Part shown: piece by piece, positions 39,029 to 49,200 of the stretch
How positions within the stretch are numbered: the first letter of the stretch is position 1
Layout: every line of letters begins with the position of its first letter
Assembly: GCA_028023455.1 (NCBI GenBank)
Contig: JAQFVV010012544.1
Location: 1,126,501 to 1,190,500 of the forward strand
Direction: 5' to 3'
DNA: 64,000 bases
Source of the DNA: Epiperipatus broadwayi
Lineage: Eukaryota; Onychophora; Udeonychophora; Euonychophora; Peripatidae
The notes under the pieces: generated by a model
Told to the model about the DNA's origin: nothing
Seen by the model: only the letters and a program-made list of their open reading frames with translations
Databases searched by the model: none
Position numbers and translations under genes: made by a program

Positions 39029-39316
39029 ATAATCCATTTAATGGACGGTTGAAGAGTTGGAGTGTGCAGTAGATTGGAGCCTGTCCATTAAAGTATGAAG
39101 ATTGTCTATCTTAATATATATCTGAGCACTTATAGTATATATGTGTGGGAGATGATAATCTGGACCAACTGATGATTGCTGGTTTAGCATGAAATACGTA
39201 TATTGGTGATTATTTATCTTTTCAGCATATATGTGCTTGAGTGTATCAGTGTTATTAGATAGAGTGGTGAGTGGTGGGTCATGTGAAAGTCTGTGCTCAT
39301 ATACCCTATATTACAT
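39028..39316 (+). mobile_element. Hammerhead-bearing short repeat, first unit of a tandem pair (5' truncated)
   Basis: It begins at the TTTAATGGACGGTTGAAGAG block, runs through GCCTGTCCATTAAAG, the hammerhead and the tail, then about 50 bp later the next copy starts. It is almost identical to the copy at 39,366, indicating recent duplication. Confidence 0.7.
39164..39207 (+). ncRNA. Type I hammerhead ribozyme, upstream member of tandem dimer
   Basis: Stem I ACCAA (39,164-39,168) with TTGGT (39,203-39,207), extended past a TGG bulge by GATAATC (39,154-39,160) with GATTATT (39,208-39,214). CTGATGA is at 39,169-39,175, stem II TGCT/AGCA with a T-T mismatch next to the core, GAAA at 39,191-39,194, stem III ATACGTAT, cleavage nucleotide A at 39,202. 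Confidence 0.65.
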
Positions 39317-39365
39317 ATATAGACACATGGTATATATTAAGCCTGTGTTTCAGTTATTACATTGT

Positions 39366-39790
39366 AGAGATGTCTGCCCATCCTTGCATATGTATTAAAT
39401 TGATTATATCCTGTACATGTGGGGTTCAGATTGACCTTAGGTCAACATGGGTGTAACAAGAATCTCAGCCTCAGGGTGGCCTTCGAGCATTCCATCATCA
39501 GATTTTCAATTGGATGGACGGTTGAAGAGTTGGAGTGTGCAGTAGATTGGAGCCTGTCCATTAAAGTATGAAGATTGTCTATCTTAATATATATCTGAGC
39601 ACTTATAGTATATATGTGTGGGAGATGATAATCTGGACCAACTGATGATTGCTGGTTTAGCATGAAATACGTATATTGCTGATTATTTATCTCTTCAGCA
39701 TATATGTGCTTGAGTGTATCAGTGTTATTAGATAGAGTGGTGAGTGGTGGGTCATGCGAAAGTCTGTGCTCATATACCCTATATTACATA
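39366..39790 (+). mobile_element. Hammerhead-bearing short repeat, full second unit of the tandem pair
   Basis: Full-length copy from GATGTCTGCCCATCC through GGGGTTCAGATTGACC, the CATCATCAGATTTTCA block, the hammerhead and the tail. The distance between equivalent cleavage sites of the two plus-strand copies is 473 bp. Confidence 0.7.
39637..39680 (+). ncRNA. Type I hammerhead ribozyme, downstream member of tandem dimer
   Basis: Same core as the copy at 39,164: CTGATGA at 39,642-39,648, GAAA at 39,664-39,667, stem III ATACGTAT, cleavage nucleotide A at 39,675. Stem I ACCAA pairs with TTGCT with one mismatch. Confidence 0.6.
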
Positions 39791-39799
39791 TATAGACAC

Positions 39800-40742
39800 A
39801 TGGTATATATTAAGCCTGTGTTTCAGTTATTAGACTATTTTTGCAGACTGCACATTGTTAATGTGACTATTCAAAAATAAAAGATATAATATTTGTTTGT
39901 TTTTTTATTATTTGGATGGTGTTCTGCATGGTAATAGTAGAAAGACATAAAATATATCTTTTTTTTTCTATTATTTCGATTGATAGCCTGGATAAAAGAC
40001 TATAATTGTTCTAAATTTTATATATTTTATTTATGCAATTGTTTAGCAAATTAAATATCTATTTTGGGCAATTGTTATTATTGTTACAAGATATTAGGAA
40101 ACATTGGCTTATAAGAGTAGCATATGTCTCCTATGGTTACCAGGATGTCAGACATTTTATTGGCAACAAAATATTATAATACAACTTCTAAAAATTACAG
40201 AGAACTCTGAGATCATCATTATTATTATTATCATTTTTACATTACTTATCGATTCATTTATTTAGATTGTAATTATGTGGTGGAAAAAAAATTTGTAATT
40301 ATTTTTCATGTGCCATTAAAAAGATACCTGGTATTTTCACTCTGCAAAGGCAGAGTAGCCTAGATCATGCTATTATATAATTTGGTAACTAATAAATCAT
40401 TATTTAAAATATTTGAAATGAAGATTTTACTACAAATAATTGTACTCAGAGAATATATTTTGATGGAGAGAGGTTTAGATCTTAAAAGTGTTCTGTAAGC
40501 AAGAGTGAAGTTTTCCTCTTCCTAATTTATTTTAATTATGTACTGTATGATATGCATTTTTATTATTGCTTTAAAATTTTCTCTTTATCTTAATAGAAGT
40601 CTTTGGAGTATCTTTTAAAATTAGATGTAACCGCTATTTTACTGAGTTTAGCTCCAACAAAGAATTTCTCAACAAAGAGATATCAATAAATAAGAGTTAT
40701 TATTATTAATATAGATTCACCTCCTCGATTTTCCCTAATGTT
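39800..40742. other. No gene recognised
   Basis: A/T-rich sequence without a supported feature. Confidence 0.45.

Positions 40743-40780
<38 letters not shown>
40743..40780. repeat. (TA)n microsatellite
   Basis: Short TA run. Confidence 0.9.
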
Positions 40781-40781
<1 letters not shown>

Positions 40782-40972
40782 TGCATAACCAAATATATTT
40801 ATGAACATCAAAATAAATGCAGAAGTACAAAAATAAACATATAAATATATATTTTTTCATACACATATAACTTAACATTTAAAATTGACAATGTGTAATA
40901 ACTTTTCTAGATGGCACCCTGTCAATAAAATTTTAAGTATATGTACAATGCAAGGAATGAGGATATCTTCAC

Positions 40973-40996
40973 CTTTGAAAGGTCTTGCCAATTGCA
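40973..40996 (-). CDS. Micro-exon candidate (24 bp, phase 1-1)
   Basis: Preceded on the minus strand by an excellent pyrimidine-rich acceptor (a run of T's ending TTTTTATTTTTCAG) and followed by AAAG|GTGAAG. In phase 1 it reads QLARPFK. That frame stays open beyond the donor for about 110 more bases to a stop near 40,876, so it could instead be a terminal exon. Phase 1 out fits the exon at 30,507. Alternative open frames exist across so short a piece. Confidence 0.3.
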
Positions 40997-41072
40997 CTGA
41001 AAAATAAAAAAAACAGTTAAAAAAACCAAATGAAAAGCAATAAAAAAAGATAAACTATACTCATGAAATTAC

Positions 41073-41090
41073 CTGTCACAGATGTGATAT
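41073..41090 (-). CDS. Micro-exon or exon end candidate upstream of a 76-bp intron
   Basis: Donor GACAG|GTAATTTC follows 41,073. The 76-bp intron to the next acceptor at 40,997 has a long T-rich 3' end. A possible acceptor (CTACTATTATATAG) places the 5' border at 41,090, giving an 18-bp exon encoding ITSVT in phase 1-1; the same frame is open further upstream, so the true border is uncertain. Confidence 0.22.
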
Positions 41091-41269
41091 CTATATAATA
41101 GTAGTTATAAAAGGAGTAGATATATAAAAACATGCATGTATTCGAATGCAATGCTGTGTCAAAATTTCAAAGCAATCAATGGAGAACTTTTGGAGATTTA
41201 AAATTTTGAACAAACGAACATTTACATTTTTATTTATATGGTTTGTCTTCAATGCTTTTGCTAGAAGGT

Positions 41270-41755
41270 AATGAATTTTTAATCAAGCAGCAATTTATTT
41301 CTAAATATTTTCAAACCTGATTGGCAAATATATTTGACAATTATCAAATATCTTTTGTGTTTAATCTTGCCAATGATGATTTAAGTTCTAATATTGTGTA
41401 ATAAATAATAATTACAGTGCTAAATATTTATACGCAATGTTTTGTGATTAACTTACTGCAACTATCTAAATATTTTCAAACCTATGAAATCCTTTTTATT
41501 TTTAATCCTGCCAATGATGATTTAAATGCTAATATATATATATCAGATTTGAAAATATTTAGAGATAAATTTCTGATTGATTAAAAATTCAGCCCTTTTG
41601 ACAAAAGCTTGGTAGACAATCCTCCTGATACATGAAGGAGTAAGAAGTTAAGGAGGTATCTCATTTAACTTTAAAATTTATTGACATTTGCTGACACTAG
41701 ATGGCTATTCAATTGTATTCAAACAGTTGCATTGAGTTAATCACAAAACATTATA
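41270..41755. repeat. Nested fold-back repeat
   Basis: Arms at 41,272-41,322 and 41,544-41,592 are inverted copies (AAATATTTTCAAA core). A second inverted pair is CAATGTTTTGTGATTAACT at 41,438 with its complement near 41,730. TTAATCYTGCCAATGATGAT occurs twice in direct order (41,366, 41,499). MITE-like and non-coding. Confidence 0.55.
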
Positions 41756-41767
41756 TATATATACATA

Positions 41768-41799
41768 AAGTAATATATATATATATATATATATATATT
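41768..41799. repeat. (TA)n microsatellite
   Basis: Short TA run; a second lies just upstream at about 41,750-41,763. Confidence 0.85.
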
Positions 41800-42919
41800 A
41801 AGGCTATAACCTTAAGACCATGCACTTGAAAAATGACAGTAGGGACCTCTACAAATCTTAACACAAGATTTATCTAAAAGACAAGAGCTAATTTCATATT
41901 TAGTAATATAAGCATAATAATTTAAAGCTTAGTTTTGGATACTTTAATTTGTATTAAATCTTCATATTATATAACAAAATTAGTTCATTTTTTTTTATTA
42001 TGAATAAAAATATCACAATTTATCTGTGTCATAACAAAGAATTCAAACAGCTAATTAATTAAATACTAAAAATGAGAGTATTTGTCTTATTTCAGATCTC
42101 ATTTCATTTTTTAAGAAGACTTGTTATTTTAATAAAATAAAACAGATTTAAAAAGTCAAATTTAAAATTTTGTTTGAATTTTTTTCTAAATGATTTTGGA
42201 ATTCTTATTTGAGACTGCTAATTTAATTAATCATGTGGCTTGAAACCCATCATGTGAAGTTTTTTTTATTTTCATTAACTTTAGTAAAGTCAATCTTTGA
42301 TGTTGTAGTATTTATATGTTGGAACTAGCCTACAACTTTTTTCATATACTTTATTATGACATTGTAGAACAAAATTTAGAAATCACCTTCTGTTAACAGC
42401 AAAGTTAAAAAGCATGTAATTGATATCAATAATGATAAAATAAACATTGACAAAATAAGTGAAATAGAAAAAAAAAACATTATTAATGTGTAATAAACCC
42501 AAGTCAATTATTTAAATTGTAGATTGATAATTTTCTGTTTTAACTGAATTAAATTTATTTTGTAAAAAAGTTCAAGGCAAGAATAAAAATTAATATCAAA
42601 ACTAATCTTATATATTTTTATTAAGACAACACACTTATTATATTGACATCAAAATTAAATTATAAATTATTCATTCTGTTTTGTATTCTCCCTCAATTTG
42701 TATATTCTTAGTTAAGAATTTGTTTTGCTAAAATTATATTTCATTTGAGTAAATTATAAATTCAATATCCTGACTAATTTTGAACCATTTGTAATGTTGT
42801 TTGCCTTATTTTTTCATATTAAACCAATGCCATTCTTATGCTCATTATTCTAGTAAATTTCACAGGTGTCATTCATTCAAAACATAGTAAAAGTAATTTA
42901 AAATGATTGTTTAATATCT
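41800..42919. other. No gene recognised
   Basis: A/T-rich sequence without a supported feature. Confidence 0.45.
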
Positions 42920-43040
42920 TCACGCTCTCATTTCCAGTACTTAAGATTTGTCCATACTTAAATGTTTGGGTTGAAAGAATAGGTGGATTCATTCTATTCT
43001 TTCACAAAGACTTTATCTTGTATTGGAAAATGAGAGTATT
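42920..43040. repeat. Short hairpin (MITE-like)
   Basis: CTCTCATTTCCAGTAC at 42,926 is answered by GTATTGGAAAATGAGAG at 43,019. The inner TTGAAAGAATAG is answered by CTATTCTTTCA. No coding. Confidence 0.5.
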
Positions 43041-46000
43041 CATTTATTGTTAAGATCCACAAAGCGCATGTACATTAGCTTAAAAAGCTGATTATTTGTT
43101 TATTACAATTCAAAAACATCCTACTATATAAAACAAATATCTCATTTCATATCATTATATAATATTTCTAAAAAAGATGGCAATCTATTACCAATGAGTA
43201 TCAAGCATTAGCTTTTAACTATAATTCTCTAAGAATTTAACCTATTTTATGACATTGCATTCAACTTGTTAAATTTCTGTTGCTACTGACACCTTTTTAA
43301 CAAAATATAATTATACATAATATTAAATGGTTTATTTAGTAGAACATTGTTATTTATTAATCAATACAATAATGCAATTAGCCATTTTATGTTATTTTCA
43401 TATGTTTGAAGATTCTATAATCTTGAATCATTATTATAAACCTATATAATTGATAATATAAGCATTCATAATGAATTACTCTTTACTATGTTTTAAAATA
43501 CAAAATAAATATTATCCGAAAAATTCAGTGTCTTTATTGCTACTTTATATACATATATGTCATTGACCAATAAATAATTATTCAACAGCATATAACTTTT
43601 TTTTCATTTATAAAGTGCCAATGTGTAAAGATAATGAAATATTTTCTGATTTTCACTAAGTCATCAAAAATTTAATTAATAAAATACTTTACACATAGAA
43701 CTGTTACAGAAAAAAATAACTTAAAAAGAATTATATATTAACATCACATTGTTATGTTAAAAAAGAAATTCATTATAAAACAATATATTAGAGATAAGAT
43801 TTTAATATTTTATGATATTGTATTTTTGGTTGAATTTGGCTGAAAGATTGCGGAAGGCCATCACTCTTTCTCAGCTTTTCAATATAATATGTCTCAAAAC
43901 TGTTAATCTTTGAAATAGAGTATGTGGTATAAGATTTTGTTTGCCTTTACTGTTTTCAAAACATAATAATAAAAAAATGAGACTCCATTATATTAAGCAA
44001 ATCTATGTTTTTATCATCATAAATAAATATAAATATTTCTTTTATCTATATTATGGATATAAGACATGGTTATTATACTCAAACAGAACAGAATCTCGTA
44101 ACATATATGCAGATATATGTTTTATATAACAGCATATACGAATATAAAGACGCACACATACTGATATTAAAAAATAGTAATTAGTAATTATGTTTTTAAA
44201 TAAAATATATTCTTATTTATATAATTCATTTAAGCAAAAAAATTCCTTAATTATTTACTTAATATTTAAATATATTTACTTAATTAAAATAGTCATTTTA
44301 TTATATTAGACTAAATTAATAAAATAATATATTGTTCAATTTTATAAACGTGATTATCAAAATAATTAAATATTCGTCTGATTTTAAAAATATTTTTCTT
44401 TTCTTTTTTATAGAATAATCTTAATTAATCTTTTTATGTTTTCTTGCTGTCTTGATTTTGCCCTCAGCACTATTCTCTTCACATGATATTAAGTTTACAT
44501 AATTGCTCAGTAGCTACATAAAGCTTTAATGTCACCAAGCAGATTAGACGATTTCTTCAGCCTAAACAAAAACCCTGGATTATCAGCGGAATACAGAAAC
44601 ATTTAATTTAAAAGCAAATAAATGGAAATATATTTTTGACGTTGATAACATAATTTTTTAAAAAAATAATAATGTTCTGAGCCATATTTTGGAAAATCTT
44701 TTAATATTAATGATTAAATGTGTATATATGAAATATACATATTGATAATTATATTACTGACTATAGAAAGAGCTTTGCTATTAATTGAAAGGAAATCCTT
44801 TGATTTAGGTTCTAAACAGGGCAATTTACTAATATTTATCCATTCATTCTTATCATTACAGCAGCTATTATTAATTATTTATATAGCAAACAATAGTATG
44901 GAAGGGCTGTTCATCAACAAGCATCAAAAATCATGATAAGTGCATTAGTTTTTTATTTCTGAATTTGAGACCAGGTAACATCATAGGCTTTTTGTTAGTT
45001 GTCTGAGAGTCTTTATTTAAAACATCAGATGAGTTTTCTTGAGGCAAAATAAATATGTGTGGATGATTTTTTTTATTATACATTTTTAATCATGACAGAC
45101 AACACCAATTTGTGACCTTCCAGGAAGCTGTATAATCAGCAGTCAAGATAATGGTTAATAGTTGAAAATTGATGGTGCCAAGACTCTTCTGATTGTGGAT
45201 CCAGGCTGCCATTGTTATATTTTATTTAGCTAACAGTATATTTATTTTCAAATGAATAAAGATATGAATTGGAGAAAGAACTAACTAACATAACATGGAA
45301 TTTTATGATGAATTTTTGAAATTACAAGGAAAATGATGGAACCATTGATTTGAAAGTGAACATTTCCTTTAATATGAAGGTCACAAATATGGGAAGCATG
45401 AATGGGATAGTATTCAGTATAAATAGAAAGTGAATACACATCATTGTAGAGATTGATGAAATATTAAACTGAATAGTCATACTAATTATTCAACGTAATA
45501 GAAGATAACCAGATAATTCAGATTTCTGTTCCAACAATGGGGGAGGGGAGTCATCAATGCTAGAATTGGAACACAATAATGAAAATTCTGTGAATAAATA
45601 GGTTTTGTAAAATTTCAAAAAAAGAAATACTATATTATAATTTTTTTTTTTTGAAAAAAATGTTAATTAGAAATGGAAACACCCAATATTTTGACCAACA
45701 AAAACTATATATTCCAGGATTAAAATATTCTTAATAGATTCAATACAGGAGGTTTTCCAACAAATAGTGAGATGTAAAACATATATTAATGAAAAATTAA
45801 ACATATAGAGGTATTTAAAAAAACACTATTGTTAACTGATATTCTTAATCTTCAGAAAATCGCACTAAAATGTTAATTAGAACTTGCTAATCATTTTAAA
45901 ATATAGACTGACTTTGAACATAATTCTAACTTAAGTGAGACCTATAAAAAATAACTGATACCTATTAAAAACAGCAATAAAATGATCAGTACAAAAAAAA

Positions 46001-46284
46001 AACAGCAAAATTTTTGACTAAGACTAGAAAATGTATAATGAAAAGAAGAAACAGATTTTTTAAAAAAATAATTCATTAAGAAGAATTGAATATCCAGAAT
46101 TATGTAAACTTCACATGATCACCATCTCTATACTAGCACATAATTTGTATGGGTGCTGAATTGAGTTCAGACCCATATGACTATATAAGCTATTGAGCTT
46201 AGATTGAAGATATTAACAATGTTTTCAATTTCATTCTCATAGTTTTGTAGTAAAGTAGAGTTAAAAGGTGGCTGCTGGAGGGTT
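43041..46284. other. No gene recognised
   Basis: A/T-rich. A phrase at about 45,185 encoding LLIVDPGCHCYIL faintly recalls a retroviral-type protease site (D-T/S-G), but the catalytic triplet is not kept and nothing around it supports a retrotransposon. Confidence 0.45.
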
Positions 46285-46490
46285 GCATTAGATCCTAAGA
46301 TCTAGGTGCAGTGCTCTCAGATCAAAGGCTCCTCACTGATGATGGCCACAAGCCAGAAACTAGTCTGGGGATATTGGATGAGTAGGCACTAGATAGAGAT
46401 TTTATGCACAAGCCTTCTGGCATCCATTGATTACTCTGTTTGGCACAGAGTGGCACTACTGTATGGGGAGTTTTGTCTTTGTTTAATTAT
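46285..46490 (+). mobile_element. Penelope-type terminal repeat fragment with hammerhead
   Basis: Same unit as each arm of 21,548-21,890: GTGCAGTGCTCTCAGATC, hammerhead, GGATATTGGATGAGTAGGCA, TTTTATGCACAAGCC, CATTGATTACTC, GAGTGGCACTACTGTATGG. It abuts the 5' side of LINE relic D. Confidence 0.55.
46330..46371 (+). ncRNA. Penelope-type hammerhead ribozyme, intact core
   Basis: Stem I TCCTCA (46,330-46,335) with TGGGGA (46,366-46,371), one G-T pair. CTGATGA is at 46,336-46,342. Stem II is TGGC-CACAA-GCCA, four pairs. GAAA is at 46,356-46,359. Stem III C-TA-G within palindromic ACTAGT, cleavage nucleotide C at 46,365. All core positions match the hammerhead consensus. Confidence 0.65.
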
Positions 46491-47081
46491 GTAAACTAAT
46501 ACAAAAAATATTAATAATGATTGAGAAAATATAACTGCAATTTGAAAAGGAAAACGAGAGAAGAGTGTAAAAGTTTTGAAAATATAAATAACATATTGGT
46601 AGTGAAAGAAAAGTTATTTGAGCAAAAAGAAGAAATCAATGAATTATTATTAAAAAGAGGGAAAAACTCATAGAATGTGTGGAAGAATTCTACAAAAAAT
46701 TATATGGTCATAAAAATAAGACAACCATATAACAAGTACACTTTGCAAGTATGTGATGGTACTATTATTGATATTTAAAAGCAACAGAAACTTTATACTA
46801 AATGTTTAAAAAATAAAGATATGCCATATGATAGGAAAAAATAATAGTATTATTGACATTTAAGAAACATGATAAACAAATTTAAAATTACAAACCTATC
46901 AGTTTTTTGTCATTTCTATATACCAAAATAATTACATCTTATCTGCTATAATGTTTGCCTTCAAATCACCCAAAAACAAGCTGAATTTAAAAGTTTTTTA
47001 ACATGATGAATCATATTAACTATTAAGGGAAGTTGTAAAATGAACCAGTGATTATAAGTTGTCATTATGTTTTGTAAATAC

Positions 47082-47385
47082 AATTTATCCAAACCACTTC
47101 AAACACTTTTTAGCGAGACTCTTTATTTGTACATATATGTACACTTACATTTTGACTGACCTGCTGTCTTCTTCAGAGCCAGTTTATTAAGAGACTAAAG
47201 TAAATTGGCTCTGAAGAAGACTGCAGATCAGTCAAAACATAAATGTATGTATATGTACAAATAAAGAGTTTTTTTAAATATAAACTGGCTCTGAAGAAGA
47301 TAGCAGGTCAGTCAAAATGTAAGCGTATGTATATGTACAAATAAAGAGTTTTGCTAAAAAGAGTTTGAAGTGGTTTGGATAAATT
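47082..47385. repeat. Inverted repeat with three copies of a CTGAAGAAGA motif unit
   Basis: Arms 47,082-47,190 and 47,283-47,385 are inverted (AATTTATCCAAACCACTTCA to GGCTCTGAAGAAGA). A third, direct partial copy lies at 47,203-47,275. Each unit reads GGCTCTGAAGAAGA, a hairpin, GTCA, AAAYRT, GTATATGTACAAATAAAGAG. It resembles Penelope-type termini whose conserved GTCGAAAC has become GTCAAAAC. Confidence 0.5.
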
Positions 47386-47539
47386 TTATTTATAGGATAT
47401 TACAGCAAAATAAAGAAAAGCATGATTTTGGTAATATTTATAATGTTTTGTACTTATAGATTCTGAAAAGTTATAAGAATTTTATAAGTATTTTTACTGT
47501 GATAAAAGTTTTGCACCATCAAGATATAAAACATAATAC

Positions 47540-48215
47540 TGTCATATTAGTAGCTTTCTCTATACAATCATGCAACCTAGTTCAAGCCATAATAGTCAAT
47601 GGAGGCTACAAAGTTTGTGTAACAAACTTTCTATCTAGCGTCTATTCATCTAACATTCCCAGACTAGTTTCTAGCTTATGGCTTTCATCAGTGAGGAGCC
47701 TCAGATAGAAGAGCAATGTAGCTATATCATTGGATATAATGCACTATTCCCACAGATACCTTTTAATTTTTAGTTATCTATAAAGCTAGGAACTCAAACT
47801 GAAAATAATAATGTTTTCAATCCAAGCTAATTTGCTTGTATAGTTGTACATATCTGAAGCCACTTCAGTATCTATAAAGGTTGTTGCTCTAGTCCACATA
47901 ATTATCCTTTCAAATGCCTACACAATCTTTTAAAACAGTAGCAACTTTCTCTATACAATAGTGTCATTTAGAGAAAGCCATAGTAATCAATGGATATTAG
48001 AAGGTTTGTGCATCAAAACACCTATTTAGTGTAATAATTTCAAAGACCTGGCTACATTCCTCTCATATCCAATATTCCTCGTTGATAAAAGTGATAAGCT
48101 AAAAACTAATCTGGAGATTTTGTATAAGTAAGCAATAGATAGGGATTTTGGTGCATAAGCCTTCCAACATTCATTTATTAGTATGGCTTACACTAGAGTA
48201 GCAATATTGTATGGA
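47540..48215. mobile_element. Penelope-type terminal repeat fragments, decayed, both orientations
   Basis: A minus unit at 47,550-47,710 (with hammerhead), a minus partial unit at 47,942-48,045, and a plus partial unit at 48,080-48,215 ending GTATGGAGAAAATTGCTACT. The unit is the one seen at 46,285-46,490. It lies inside LINE relic D. Confidence 0.5.
47656..47697 (-). ncRNA. Penelope-type hammerhead, core intact, stems weakened
   Basis: Minus strand: stem I TCCTCA with TGGGAA (one mismatch), CTGATGA, stem II AGC-CATAA-GCT flanked by A-A, GAAA, C-TA-G, cleavage nucleotide C. Consensus core bases are all present. Confidence 0.5.
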
Positions 48216-49200
48216 GAAAATTGCTACTATTTTAATATATTATGTAAGATACAAAATAATGATCATGAGATGTTTTAATAGTTTTCAATATTGTCATATT
48301 CTGAAGAATATTTATCAAAATGCAATAACAAAGATTAGATTACATGATCATACTAAAAATATTAACATTGATGATACATATAATATGGTTATTTCATATC
48401 CTAAAACTTTTTGCAGTAGTTTTAAAAGATATATTTCGTGAATTAAAATTGGAAGTTAAGGGAATAAAAATATATTAAGCTCATCTAGATTTAGCAGATG
48501 ATACAAATATTTTTCCAAAAATATTTTTAGTGATAAAGTTGTAAAAATTATCATCAATTTTTACAAAAATAAAACTAAAGAACATTAAAAACACTAAATC
48601 AATATCTAATGGATTTTCTGCAAAGATAATAGACATTGATAAATATGAAATAAAAGAAGTTAACAACTTCAAATGTCTTGATTATATTATTAGTATGAAT
48701 AGAACCATAATGGGTGACACCAATCAAAGAATTAAACCTAAATGAAATCCTTTTGATAAAAATAAGAATTACTATTAAAAATATGGCTATGAATTTAAAA
48801 AGGGAATTTTTAATAAATATGTTTTTGCAGTCATATTTATGCATTTGATTCTTGGATACTTACAGAAGCAATTCGGAAACAGCAGACCATTCCATGAAAT
48901 ATGAAAAGATATATGTTGAGAATAGTAAGAATAGATGTAAAGCAAGCATTTGGATGATAAAGTAAATAGGTATTATTGACATCATTGAAAAAATTAAAAC
49001 ATTGAAATGGAACTGGGGTTGACATATTGGCAAAAAAAGATAATAATAGGTAAATAGTTGAAGTCTCAAATACAATCCTAGAAAGGTGTAAAAGTCCTAG
49101 ACAGAAACTACAAGTAGAACTATAGATGCAAAGAGGAAATATGTTTGGTGTGATGTGGAAAGAAAAGCTACAGACTGAAGAAATTTGATTAAATTTGGAA

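Larger units (their letters stand above)
46491..49200 (+). pseudogene. LINE relic D, RTE-like reverse transcriptase, split by inserts
   Basis: Plus-strand RTE-like polymerase in two parts. Part 1 (about 46,500-47,085) has the pre-polymerase linker (a LIECVEEFYKKLYGHKNK-like phrase near 46,665), YDRKNNSI, and LKNYKPISFLSFLY (compare the usual LKNYRPISLLSHLYK) near 46,890, then KQAEFKSF. Part 2 (48,211-49,200) has IYQNAITKIRLHDHTKNI near 48,311, PKTFCSSFKRYIS, LADDTNIF near 48,495 (the catalytic ADD box, intact), and an IEKIKTLKWNWG-HI segment near 48,990. The gap between them is filled by a fold-back (47,082-47,385) and Penelope-type fragments. Many stops; dead. Confidence 0.75.

Noticed and set aside
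38781-39663. Matching open frames on opposite strands (MLNQQSSVGPDYHLP)
   Set aside because: They are translations of the hammerhead-bearing repeat and its inverse, not a protein family.
45150-45240. Aspartic protease-like phrase (IVDPGCHCYIL)
   Set aside because: The catalytic D-T/S-G is not kept and no gag or polymerase sequence lies nearby.
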